Assembly (NCBI GenBank): GCA_017986065.1
Contig: JAGNWJ010000001.1
Coordinates: forward strand, 13,404-56,046
Length of the DNA stretch: 42,643 nt
Source: Rhizobacter sp.
GTDB taxonomy: Bacteria > Pseudomonadota > Gammaproteobacteria > Burkholderiales > Burkholderiaceae_C
Reading direction: 5' to 3'
Positions within the stretch are counted from its first letter, which is position 1; each line of letters starts with the position of its first letter. Below are positions 8,172-15,848 of the stretch, one piece after another. The position numbers and the translations under genes were made by a program. The notes beneath the pieces were generated by a model, which was not told the DNA's origin, did not search any database, and was given only the letters and a program-made list of their open reading frames with translations.

Positions 8172-9154
8172 GTCTGCTTCGCCGGCTCGGCCGCATCAGC
8201 TTTGCGTGTGCGGCGTTCGGGCTTGCGATGCTGGCGGGTTGCGCCACAGGCGGCCGGTTCCTTGCGGCCGAGCCTGACGGCCGGGTTGCCGGCGGAACCA
8301 CCGTTCAGGTGGCCGATGGCGTGTACATGGTGCGCGGCACCGGCGGCGAAGTCGATTCGAGCAACCTCGGGCGCATCGGTAACGCCGGGTTCATCGTCGG
8401 GGACCGCGGAGTCATCGTGATCGACGTGGGCACGTCGCATCGCCACGGCGGCGAATTGCTCGGAGCGATCCGCCGGGTCACCGACAAGCCGGTCGTGCTG
8501 GCCCTGGTCACCCATGTTCGCCAGGAGTATCTTTTCGGCGCAGCGGCTTTCCGGGACCGAGGCATCCCGATCCGCATGCAGCGCAGCGCTGCCGACCTGA
8601 TGGCCGCCCGCTGCGCGAACTGCCTCAAGACGCTGCGGCGTCTGCTCGGCGAAGACGAGATGCGCGACACGGTGATGTTCAAGCCCGACCAGGTCTTCGA
8701 CGACAGCCACACGCTTGATGTGGCGGGTCGCCCGGTGCGGGTGCTGTACTTCGGGCACTCGAGCGGCCCCGGCGACATCGCGGTGCTGGACGAACGAACC
8801 GGCGTGCTGTTCGCCGGTGGCTTGATGGATCAACAGCGCATCCCGGACGTTCAGGACAGCCAGTTGCCAGGCTGGCGGAATGCTCTGGCGGCCATGGACG
8901 CGCTGCGGGTTAGCACGGTCGTTCCCGGCCACGGGCGCGCCACATCATCCGGGCTGATCACCACCACGCGGCGGTATCTCGACACGCTCGAAGCACGTGT
9001 CAGGCAACTCGTGATGGACGGGGCAGCGCTCAGCGAAGTGCCCGATGCCAGCAGCCTGGACGAGTTCAAGGAATGGGATCAGTACGACACGATCCACCGC
9101 AGGAATGCTTCGGTCCTGTTCGTGCGCGTCGAACGCGAAGTGAATTTCAAGTGA
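8168..9154 (+). CDS. MBL-fold lipoprotein of the quinoprotein relay type with degenerate metal motif
   Basis: A 328-aa protein starting at GTG 8168, which overlaps the preceding stop (GTGA). A lipobox LAGC at 22-25 predicts lipidation at C25. The fold is metallo-beta-lactamase: GNAGFIVGDRGVIVIDVGTS, VVLALVTHV, HSSGPGDIAVLD, VVPGHG. The usual HxHxDH is here H116-V-R-Q-E-Y121, so three of the first metal ligands are lost, and the FxGD aspartate reads FAGG. Only the His of HSSGPGD, the PGHG His and H116 remain. A CANC pair lies in the middle. It is therefore either a pseudoenzyme partner of the canonical paralogue at 5636 or a protein with an altered metal site. Confidence 0.78.
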   Translation: MSLLRRLGRISFACAAFGLAMLAGCATGGRFLAAEPDGRVAGGTTVQVADGVYMVRGTGGEVDSSNLGRIGNAGFIVGDRGVIVIDVGTSHRHGGELLGAIRRVTDKPVVLALVTHVRQEYLFGAAAFRDRGIPIRMQRSAADLMAARCANCLKTLRRLLGEDEMRDTVMFKPDQVFDDSHTLDVAGRPVRVLYFGHSSGPGDIAVLDERTGVLFAGGLMDQQRIPDVQDSQLPGWRNALAAMDALRVSTVVPGHGRATSSGLITTTRRYLDTLEARVRQLVMDGAALSEVPDASSLDEFKEWDQYDTIHRRNASVLFVRVEREVNFK

Positions 9155-9176
9155 TGCAGATCAGCGGAGCGGTGTG

Positions 9177-10067
9177 ATGTCGAAGTCAGCAAGGCTGTGG
9201 CGTGCTTTTTGGATGGTGTGCGTGCTCGCGTCCGTCGGCTGGATCGCGGGCCCGGCGCAGGCCGCGGTCGGAGGCTTGAACTCGAACGCGGCACACAACG
9301 ACTCGTCGCCCGAATGGGAAAAGCTGCGCGCCAGGTTTTTCCCGAATCGCTCGATCGCGGCCGATGCCGCGAGCCAGGTTCAGCTCATCGTGCCGCTGCG
9401 CGCTGCATACGGTGCATCCGTGCCGGTCAAGGTCGTGTCCAAGCTGCCTCAGCGCAACGAGCTTTATGTGAAGAAGCTGTACCTCTTCATCGACAAGAAC
9501 CCGTCGCCGCTGGCGGCCGTGCTGGACCTGACCGCCGACCTCGGGCAGGCTGACTTCGAGACCCGGCTGCGTGTCGACGAGTACAGCCACGTGCGTGTGG
9601 TCAGCGAACTGTCGAATGGTGAACTGCACATGGATTCGCGCTACGTGAAAGTCTCCGGCGGCTGCTCGGCACCACCCAACCGTGAGCATCCCGAACTGAT
9701 CGGCAAGACCATCCTGAAGCTCAACGGTCCCGTCGTGTATGACCGGCCCAACGTGGCTGACGTGACCGTGCTGCATCCCAACGACACCGGGTTCGAGCTG
9801 AACAACATCACGGTGATGTTCATCCCGCCGCACTTCATACGCTCGATCAAGGTCCGCTACGGCGAGCACAAGCTGTTCGATGCCGACCTCGATTTCTCGG
9901 TCAGCGAGAACCCGACATTCCGGTTCAATTTCGTTCCGCGCGGCGATGCCGCCCTGACGGCGGAGATCGAGGATTCTCGCGAAGGTCGCTTCACGGGCAT
10001 GCTGCCAGTCCATGCGTCCGGGCTTCCGGGGCAGGGAGACGCGACTGTGGATTCGCGTGCGCCCTGA
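9177..10067 (+). CDS. Quinoprotein dehydrogenase-associated SoxYZ-like fused carrier
   Basis: A 296-aa exported protein joining a SoxY-like N-terminal domain (about 45-170) to a SoxZ-like C-terminal domain (about 195-290). In Sox sulfur oxidation SoxY carries the substrate on a cysteine of a GGCGG swinging arm; here the equivalent is G161-G-C163 in KVSGGCSAPP, followed by the linker to the SoxZ half. No other sox genes (soxA, B, C, D or X) are present, so the cargo is unlikely to be ordinary thiosulfate. The start ATG 9177 has GGAG at 9166-9169; a GTG at 9174 is immediately upstream. The signal peptide ends near AQA-A. Confidence 0.85.
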   Translation: MSKSARLWRAFWMVCVLASVGWIAGPAQAAVGGLNSNAAHNDSSPEWEKLRARFFPNRSIAADAASQVQLIVPLRAAYGASVPVKVVSKLPQRNELYVKKLYLFIDKNPSPLAAVLDLTADLGQADFETRLRVDEYSHVRVVSELSNGELHMDSRYVKVSGGCSAPPNREHPELIGKTILKLNGPVVYDRPNVADVTVLHPNDTGFELNNITVMFIPPHFIRSIKVRYGEHKLFDADLDFSVSENPTFRFNFVPRGDAALTAEIEDSREGRFTGMLPVHASGLPGQGDATVDSRAP

Positions 10068-10602
10068 CCTGCTTCGCCATTGCGGGGCAGCCGTCCTGTT
10101 CGCGTGCTGGCTGATGCTGGCGCACGGCGGGGCCCGCAGCGCGGGGCTGCCAGTGTCCTACCGCGCCATCGTTGTCCAGCCGACCGGCCTGCCGACCCAT
10201 GCCGAGTTCGATCTGCGACCGGCGATCGACCAGGCCCGGCGCGAGAAGAAGTCGCTGTACGTCTACCTCGGCGCCGACGACTGCCCTTATTGCCGTCGTT
10301 ACGAGGCATTCCTGGCGCAAAACGCCGGTGAGCTGTTGCCGCACTTCGCGGGTTACCTGATCGTCGACCTTCGCAGCTCGCTGAAGATCTCGTCCAAGGC
10401 GCTCATCATCCGAACGAACCTGGGTGCCCTGCCCTATGCCGAATTCCAGCGCACCATCGGCGACGAGCGTGCGCGGTTGCTCGTCTATCCGAGCGTCTGG
10501 CTGCTCGATACCGAGGTCAAGCCCCTGATGCAGATGCCGGCGGGCACCGGCACATTCCAGACCGTGCCAGAGCAACTCGAGATCCTGAATCTCGTGCAGT
10601 GA
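10057..10602 (+). CDS. Exported thioredoxin-fold protein with CPYC motif
   Basis: A 181-aa protein with one N-terminal hydrophobic signal (about 8-29) and a thioredoxin-like domain with the redox pair C76-P-Y-C79 in LGADDCPYCRRYE, followed by a predicted thioredoxin-type strand (LLVYPSVWLLD). It overlaps the end of the SoxYZ-like gene and probably reduces or loads that carrier's cysteine, as SoxW-type thioredoxins do for SoxYZ; this is inference. The start is uncertain: GTG 10057 gives a compact signal peptide, while ATG 10012 would add 15 residues. Last gene before a bidirectional terminator. Confidence 0.72.
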   Translation: MRPDLLRHCGAAVLFACWLMLAHGGARSAGLPVSYRAIVVQPTGLPTHAEFDLRPAIDQARREKKSLYVYLGADDCPYCRRYEAFLAQNAGELLPHFAGYLIVDLRSSLKISSKALIIRTNLGALPYAEFQRTIGDERARLLVYPSVWLLDTEVKPLMQMPAGTGTFQTVPEQLEILNLVQ

Positions 10603-10612
10603 AACGGGAATG

Positions 10613-10640
10613 AAAAAAGGCAACGTCGCCGTTGCCTTTG
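10613..10640. terminator. Bidirectional terminator between the xox island and the pqq-fae operon
   Basis: GGCAACG (10619-10625) and CGTTGCC (10630-10636) pair around a TCGC loop, with an A-tract before and TTT after, so it can work from both sides. It lies between the convergent ends of the thioredoxin-fold gene and fae. Confidence 0.75.
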
Positions 10641-10663
10641 CTGCTTGAGCGCACGGATGCAGG

Positions 10664-11296
10664 TCAATCGGCCCCGAATGGATGCTTCGCGGTCTTGTAC
10701 TGAGCCTGCACTTCGGCTGCCGTCGGAAAACCGCTGACCGCGCGTTCGATCGATTCCTTGGTCGCGCGGTAGTTGTATTCCTGGATCTTCTTGTCGTCCT
10801 CGGCCATCCAGTGGATGAACACACCGACCGAGATGAACAGGTCGTTGGCCTGATCGGCGCGCAGCGTGCCCTCGGCCAGGCAATCGGCGATGGCCATGGC
10901 GACTCCGCGCTGGGCCGGGCCGAACATCTGAACGGCCTGCTTGGCACCCTTGATCGTGACCTTGTTGAACATCACCGCGTTCGGCTTGGTTGCCAGGTTC
11001 GGGGCGACCACGGCCAGCAGCGAGGTGAAACCGTCCTTGTTGTTCACCAGCGCATTGGCGAACGCTGTTTCCGCTGCCGAGCCGCGCGGCCCGACCAGCA
11101 GATCGATGTGCGCCACCTCGTTGCCTTCGCCGACCAGCGATTCGCCAACGCGCACGTTGGTGATCGGGGGCGCCAGCTTGGGCGCAGGTGCCACCGCCGG
11201 CTTCGCAGCAGGCGCGGGTGCGGGGGCGGGCGCAGGCGTCGATACACGTGCGGGCTCGACCTTCTTCTTGCCGAACAGGAAGTCAAAAAATCCCAC
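10664..11296 (-). CDS. fae: Formaldehyde-activating enzyme with a Pro/Ala-rich N-terminal extension
   Basis: Catalyses condensation of formaldehyde with tetrahydromethanopterin, the entry of the H4MPT oxidation pathway. The Fae core (about residues 45-210) includes the conserved [17 protein letters not shown] with catalytic His as H63, and [13 protein letters not shown]. Unlike the usual protein of about 170 aa, this 210-aa form begins [12 protein letters not shown] and has a Pro/Ala-repeat linker (about 20-44). The GTG start at 11296 is chosen for GGGAG six nt upstream; the frame continues to 11362 but without that support. It lies 43 nt after pqqE in the same direction, so cofactor synthesis and product capture are probably co-expressed. 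Confidence 0.92.
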   Translation of the reverse strand: MGFFDFLFGKKKVEPARVSTPAPAPAPAPAAKPAVAPAPKLAPPITNVRVGESLVGEGNEVAHIDLLVGPRGSAAETAFANALVNNKDGFTSLLAVVAPNLATKPNAVMFNKVTIKGAKQAVQMFGPAQRGVAMAIADCLAEGTLRADQANDLFISVGVFIHWMAEDDKKIQEYNYRATKESIERAVSGFPTAAEVQAQYKTAKHPFGAD

Positions 11297-11339
11297 GGGA
11301 GTCTCCCATCTCTTTGTGTTGGTGGAGCCGGGGAGCCTA

Positions 11340-12497
11340 TCAGTGTGGGGACTCGGTTTCAATCAGGCGCAACGAGTTGACGCGGTCGCGGAAAACCAGT
11401 GGGTGTTCGGTCACCGGGCTGGCGGCGACCACATCGGCCTGGGCCACCGCATCGGTCACGAGGTGATGTTGCGGGCTCTTGATGCAGACCGGGTCGGTGG
11501 CAGTCGGGTCCTGCGTCAGCATGTAGGCCTGACAGCGGCAGCCGCCGAGATCGATTTCCTTGAATTCGCAGCTCGAGCAAGGCTCTTTCATCCAGCCGGT
11601 TCCGCGGTAGCGATTGAAGCCCTCGGAATCGAACCAGATCTCGCTCAGGCTGTGCTCCTTGACGTTCGGGAAATCGAGCCCCGGCAGCATCTGCGCGGTG
11701 TGGCACGGTACGGCGGTGCCGTCGGGCACCACGGTCAGGAACATGCTGCCCCAGCCGTTCACGCACTTCTTGGCCTTGCCCTCGTGGTAATCGGGGGCGA
11801 CGAAGAACAGCCGCATGGCGTTGCCGAGCTTCGCGCGCCAGGCGTCGGTGACCTGCTCGGCATGCTTGAGCTGGGCATGGGTGGGCAGCAGGTGATCGCG
11901 ATTGACCATCGCCCATGAGTAGTACTGCGTGTTCGCCAGTTCCAGATACTCCGCCCCCATCTCATGGGCCATGCCGATGATGCGATCGATGTGGTCGATG
12001 TTCATGCGGTGGATGACGACGTTCATCACCATAGGCCATCCCTGGTCCTTGATGATCTTGCCGACACGGTTCTTCAGGTCGAAGGTCTTGGTGTGCGACA
12101 GGAAGTCGTTCATCTGCTTCGTCGAGTCCTGGAACGACAGCTGCACGTGGTCGAGCCCGGCCGCCTTCAGCCGGGACGCGCGCTCTGCGGTCAGGCCGAC
12201 ACCCGAAGTCAGCAGGTTGGTGTAGTAGCCCAGGCGATGCGCTTCGGCAACGATCAGCTCGAGGTCGTCGCGCACCAGCGGCTCACCGCCTGACAGGCCG
12301 CACTGCACCGCGCCCAGCTCGCGCCCTTGCTGCAGCACGCGGAACCAGTCCTCGGTCGACAACTCGTCTTCCTTGCGGGCGAAATCGACCGGGTTGTAGC
12401 AGAACACGCAGTGCAGCGGGCAGCGGTAGGTCAGCTCGGCCAGCAGCCACAGCGGCGGGCCGGGGCGCGGTGGCGCGGACATCACCGGCGTGCTCAT
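11340..12497 (-). CDS. pqqE: PqqE, radical SAM PqqA peptide cyclase
   Basis: Forms the Glu-Tyr carbon-carbon bond in PqqA, the first step of PQQ synthesis. The 385-aa protein has the radical SAM motif C26-x3-C30-x2-C33 ([13 protein letters not shown]), the SAM-binding GGEP ([12 protein letters not shown]), and a C-terminal SPASM region rich in cysteines ([35 protein letters not shown]) for auxiliary iron-sulfur clusters. The ATG at 12497 overlaps the pqqD stop by 4 nt, so the two partners are translationally coupled. Confidence 0.96.
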   Translation of the reverse strand: MSTPVMSAPPRPGPPLWLLAELTYRCPLHCVFCYNPVDFARKEDELSTEDWFRVLQQGRELGAVQCGLSGGEPLVRDDLELIVAEAHRLGYYTNLLTSGVGLTAERASRLKAAGLDHVQLSFQDSTKQMNDFLSHTKTFDLKNRVGKIIKDQGWPMVMNVVIHRMNIDHIDRIIGMAHEMGAEYLELANTQYYSWAMVNRDHLLPTHAQLKHAEQVTDAWRAKLGNAMRLFFVAPDYHEGKAKKCVNGWGSMFLTVVPDGTAVPCHTAQMLPGLDFPNVKEHSLSEIWFDSEGFNRYRGTGWMKEPCSSCEFKEIDLGGCRCQAYMLTQDPTATDPVCIKSPQHHLVTDAVAQADVVAASPVTEHPLVFRDRVNSLRLIETESPH

Positions 12498-12793
12498 GAC
12501 CACACCAGCCAGCGGTTCTTTCCGGCCATCTCGACGAAGGCGAGCACATCGCCCTCGAGGCCCCGGGTCGAGAACGCCTGTTCCAGCTCGGCGACGATCT
12601 CGGCGATGCTGCGCTGGCCGTCGCAGCGCTTCATGATCTCGCCGGCGCTCTGGCTCAGCTTGACCATGCCTTCTGGGTACAGCATCACGTGGCAGTTCTG
12701 CACCGCTTCCCATTGCAGGCGAAAGCCGGGGCCGACGGCCGGGCGGACTGCGTTCGACAGCGAGGCAACTTGCGCAACGGTGGAGCTCGTCAT
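12494..12793 (-). CDS. pqqD: PqqD, PqqA-binding chaperone
   Basis: A 99-aa RiPP recognition element protein that presents PqqA to PqqE. Recognised by [44 protein letters not shown] and the helix-wing RRE layout. It overlaps pqqC upstream and pqqE downstream by 4 nt each. Length is normal, and the pqqD/pqqE genes are separate rather than fused. Confidence 0.94.
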   Translation of the reverse strand: MTSSTVAQVASLSNAVRPAVGPGFRLQWEAVQNCHVMLYPEGMVKLSQSAGEIMKRCDGQRSIAEIVAELEQAFSTRGLEGDVLAFVEMAGKNRWLVWS

Positions 12794-13551
12794 GAGGAGA
12801 CCCCGTAGCGCGTTGCCATCGCGTCGTTCATCGTCCACAGGATGTCGAGCTTGAACTGCAGTATCTCCAGCGCACGCTCCTGCAGCGGCCGCGTCGTGAA
12901 ATGGTTCAGCGTGATCGCCAGCCCCTCCTCGACATCCCGCCGCGCCTGTCCGACGCGGTTGCGGAAGTAGCTGAGCCCTTCGGATTCGATCCAGTGGTAA
13001 TGCTCGGGCCAGGTCGCCAGCCGCTGCTTGTGGATCTCGGGCGCGAACAGCTCGGTCAGCGACGAGCACACCGACTCCTGCCAAGGCGCGCGCCGCGCGA
13101 AGTTGACATACGCATCGACCGCGAAACGCACCGCCGGTACCACGTGGCGCAGGTCCTGCACCTCTTCGCGTGTCAGACCCACAGCCTGCGCAAGGCGCAA
13201 CCAGGCTTCGATGCCGCCCGGGTCCTTGATGCCGCCGATCTCGAATCCGTCGTGGTCGAGGATGCGCTGGATCCAGCCGCGACGCACCGCCTGGTCGGGG
13301 CAGTTCGACAGCACCGCCGCGTCCTTGATCGGTATCGCGATCTGGTAATAAAAGCGATTGGCGACCCAGCCACGCACCTGCTCCGGCGTGGCCTTGCCGG
13401 TGTTCAGCATCACGTTGAACGGATGGTGGATGTGGTACGACTTGCCGCGTTCGCGCAGCTTGGCCTCGAATGCTTCGCGGCTCCACGCCGCAGCGTCACC
13501 CGATCGCGCGGCGTCGGGGTGGCGGGATTCCTGAATCATGTCTGCTCGCAT
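12790..13551 (-). CDS. pqqC: PqqC, pyrroloquinoline-quinone synthase
   Basis: Cofactorless oxidase that closes the ring and carries out the final oxidation to PQQ. The 253-aa length is typical. Diagnostic stretches are [40 protein letters not shown] and [25 protein letters not shown] upstream of the ATG at 13551 supports the start. It lies 19 nt after pqqB. Confidence 0.96.
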   Translation of the reverse strand: MRADMIQESRHPDAARSGDAAAWSREAFEAKLRERGKSYHIHHPFNVMLNTGKATPEQVRGWVANRFYYQIAIPIKDAAVLSNCPDQAVRRGWIQRILDHDGFEIGGIKDPGGIEAWLRLAQAVGLTREEVQDLRHVVPAVRFAVDAYVNFARRAPWQESVCSSLTELFAPEIHKQRLATWPEHYHWIESEGLSYFRNRVGQARRDVEEGLAITLNHFTTRPLQERALEILQFKLDILWTMNDAMATRYGVSS

Positions 13552-13570
13552 GGTGTGCTCCTCGGGCCGA

Positions 13571-14491
13571 TCAGGGTTGGATCAGCATGCCGTCCTCGCA
13601 CAACTCGATGCCGGCGCGCGTCAGTTCGGCGCGCTGGGTCGAGTCCTCATCGAGGATCGGATTGGTGTTGTTGATGTGGATCAGCAGCCGGCGCGTTTTC
13701 GGCGGCAGCTTCGACATCCACTCGATCATGCCGCCCTCGCCCGACTGCGGCAGGTGGCCGATCTCGCGTGCTCGCTTCTTGCTGATGCCGAGCGCGACCA
13801 TCTCGTCATCGGTCCAGAAGGTGCCGTCGACCAGCACCGCGTCGGCATTCGACATCTCGGCGAACACCGGCGTGGTGATCTCGCCGAGACCGGGGGCGTA
13901 AAACGCAGTCTTGCCGCTGCGCTGGTCGGTGATGACGATGCCGATGTTGTCGCCGGGCACCGGGTTGTCGCGATGCGGCGAGTACGGCGCAGCCTTGCTC
14001 GACAGGGGCAGCGCTCGGAAGCTCAGTCCCGTCACACCGGGAACCTCGAACGACGAGCCGTCGAGCGTGATCGCGTGGCGGTCGACCCCGCAGAAGTGCG
14101 TCAGCACGCGCAGCACCGGGTTGCCCTGCGTCAGGTCTTCGGCGACCGGGTCGGTGCACCACAGCGGCAGTTTCGAATTGCGCTCGCGCAGCATGAACAG
14201 GCCCGTGGCATGGTCGATCTGGCCATCCATCAGCACCACGCCGGCGATGGCCGAGTCGCGCAGATGGCGCGCCGGCTGCATCACCGCGCTGTTGCGGATC
14301 TGTTCGAGGATGTCGGGTGAAGCGTTGAACAGCACGCCGTCGGTGCTGTCGTCGGGCCGCACGAAGATCGATGACTGTGTGCGTGCCTGTGCCCGCAGGG
14401 TGCCGGCACGGATGCCGGCGCAGTTGGCGCAATTGCAGTTCCACTGCGGAAATCCGCCACCGGCGGCCGAACCCAAGACTGTGATGCGCAT
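13571..14491 (-). CDS. pqqB: PqqB, MBL-fold oxygenase of PQQ biosynthesis
   Basis: A 306-aa protein of the PqqB family, which has a metallo-beta-lactamase fold and acts on the crosslinked PqqA-derived intermediate. It begins [21 protein letters not shown] and carries the zinc-binding CxCxxC (NCNCANC, near 19-24) plus the metal-site pair D-H in [15 protein letters not shown]. The length is normal. A strong hairpin separates it from pqqA. Confidence 0.96.
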   Translation of the reverse strand: MRITVLGSAAGGGFPQWNCNCANCAGIRAGTLRAQARTQSSIFVRPDDSTDGVLFNASPDILEQIRNSAVMQPARHLRDSAIAGVVLMDGQIDHATGLFMLRERNSKLPLWCTDPVAEDLTQGNPVLRVLTHFCGVDRHAITLDGSSFEVPGVTGLSFRALPLSSKAAPYSPHRDNPVPGDNIGIVITDQRSGKTAFYAPGLGEITTPVFAEMSNADAVLVDGTFWTDDEMVALGISKKRAREIGHLPQSGEGGMIEWMSKLPPKTRRLLIHINNTNPILDEDSTQRAELTRAGIELCEDGMLIQP

Positions 14492-14528
14492 GATGCTTCG
14501 GTGATCGAGAAGGGGAGTCCCTGAAAGA

Positions 14529-14558
14529 CCAACGCCCTGGGATCAGCCAGGGCGTTGG
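14529..14558 (-). terminator. Hairpin attenuator between pqqA and pqqB
   Basis: CCAACGCCCTGG and CCAGGGCGTTGG form a perfect 12-bp stem with a 6-nt loop, followed in the - direction by TCTTTC. It lies after pqqA and before pqqB. It probably causes partial termination or 3' protection so that the precursor peptide PqqA is made in excess over the enzymes. Confidence 0.8.
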
Positions 14559-14595
14559 TTGAGGTCTGTTGAGAGACCCCAGACGCGACGACGGA

Positions 14596-14670
14596 TTAAC
14601 GTGCGGCGACGTACATCGTGATTTCGAAGCCGAAGCGGAAATCAGCGGCGGAAGGTGTGGTCCAAGTCAT
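14596..14670 (-). CDS. pqqA: PqqA, PQQ precursor peptide
   Basis: A 24-residue ribosomal precursor (MTWTTPSAADFRFGFEITMY then VAAR). The conserved core E16-I-T-M-Y20 supplies the Glu and Tyr that PqqE joins and that become PQQ. AGGAG precedes the ATG at 14670 by 7-8 nt. It is first in the pqq operon and is followed by a hairpin before pqqB. Confidence 0.96.
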   Translation of the reverse strand: MTWTTPSAADFRFGFEITMYVAAR

Positions 14671-14776
14671 GTGAATCTCCTTGCAATGTGTCGCAGGCTC
14701 CGGTCGGTGTCTGCGGGAACGTCTCATCCCAGTGGCCATGATGTTCGCGTCTCCGCACCGTGACCAGCCGCCCGGG

Positions 14777-14804
14777 CATGAGTTGCACCTCATGATTTTC
14801 ATGA
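14777..14804. promoter_or_regulatory. Palindromic site in the pqqA / peptidase divergent promoter
   Basis: CATGAG-N6-CTCATG (14777-14794) is a perfect inverted repeat, and the palindrome TCATGA occurs twice with a 3-nt gap (14790-14804). The block sits about 110 bp upstream of pqqA and 45 bp upstream of the divergent peptidase gene. It is a candidate operator; the binder is unknown. Confidence 0.4.
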
Positions 14805-14849
14805 ATCCCAGGACGTCGCCTGCGGGGCACCGCCGCTACCATCGACTCG

Positions 14850-15848
14850 GTGAACGCCTCCGTTTCCTCGCCCGTGTCGCCTCGAATGGCCGCGCTTTAT
14901 GCCGCGACACCACCGCTGCGCACCGATGCGCTGGGCGTTTCGGGGGGGCACGTGCTGCACCTTCAGGAGTTCGGCAATCCGGACGGCATGCCGGCGGTGG
15001 TGCTGCACGGCGGACCGGGCTCGGGATCGTCGCCGCTGCTGCGCCGCTTTCTCGACCCGAACCGCTACCGCATCATCGGCTTCGATCAGCGCGGCGCCGG
15101 GCGCAGCACGCCGCGCGGCGCGACGCGGGACAACACGATGGCTGACCTGCTGGCGGACCTGCAAGCCATCCGCCACCACCTGGGCATCGAACGCTGGCTG
15201 GTGGTCGGCGGCTCGTGGGGTGCGACGCTCGCTCTGGCGCATGCGCTGGCTGAATCGCAGGCGGTGTCGGCGTTGCTGTTGCGCGCCACGTTTCTGGCGC
15301 GTGCCGAGGACATCACCCGCTTTTTCCAGGGCGCGGTCGCCGACCTGCCTGAGGCCTGGTCACGCTTCGCGGCTATTGCCCCGCCGGCTCGGCGGCACGC
15401 GCTGCTTGAGGTGCTGACCGAGGGGCTGCAAGGCGATGCGCCACAGGCGGCACCGTTCGCGCTGGCGTGGTGGCGCTGGGAGGCGGCGATGTCGGGTGCG
15501 CTTCCGCCAACGGACGAGCCCGAAGGCGATGCGCTGCAGGAGCTGATCGGCCGTTACCGCGTGCAGAGCCACTACCTGAGCCACTGCTGCTGGCTCGATG
15601 CGCCGCCGCTGCTCGATCGCTGCGGATCCCTGCCCTGCGTGCCGACCGCGATCCTGCACGGCGGTTCGGATCACATCTGCCCGCCCGATGGTGCACGCGA
15701 GTTGCACCGGCGCCTGCCGCACAGCACGCTGCGCATCATCCCTGGCGTCGGCCACGATCCGACGCACCCGGAGATGGTCGCCGCGATGCTGCGGGCACTC
15801 GATTCCTACGCCGCAAGCGGCCGCTTCGAACCCGAGGTGAATTCGTGA
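14850..15848 (+). CDS. pip: Prolyl aminopeptidase, alpha/beta hydrolase (S33)
   Basis: Cleaves N-terminal proline from peptides. The 332-aa length and order fit proline iminopeptidase: oxyanion motif HGGPGSG, FDQRGAGRSTP, nucleophile elbow GGSWGAT, acid in HGGSDHICP and His in VGHDPTHPE. No signal peptide is seen, so it is cytoplasmic. The annotated start is GTG 14850 without an obvious ribosome-binding site; ATG 14886 (MAALYAATPPLRT) is an alternative. It is divergent from pqqA and overlaps the sensor kinase gene, so a role in trimming PqqA-derived peptide is conceivable but inferred. Confidence 0.85.
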   Translation: MNASVSSPVSPRMAALYAATPPLRTDALGVSGGHVLHLQEFGNPDGMPAVVLHGGPGSGSSPLLRRFLDPNRYRIIGFDQRGAGRSTPRGATRDNTMADLLADLQAIRHHLGIERWLVVGGSWGATLALAHALAESQAVSALLLRATFLARAEDITRFFQGAVADLPEAWSRFAAIAPPARRHALLEVLTEGLQGDAPQAAPFALAWWRWEAAMSGALPPTDEPEGDALQELIGRYRVQSHYLSHCCWLDAPPLLDRCGSLPCVPTAILHGGSDHICPPDGARELHRRLPHSTLRIIPGVGHDPTHPEMVAAMLRALDSYAASGRFEPEVNS

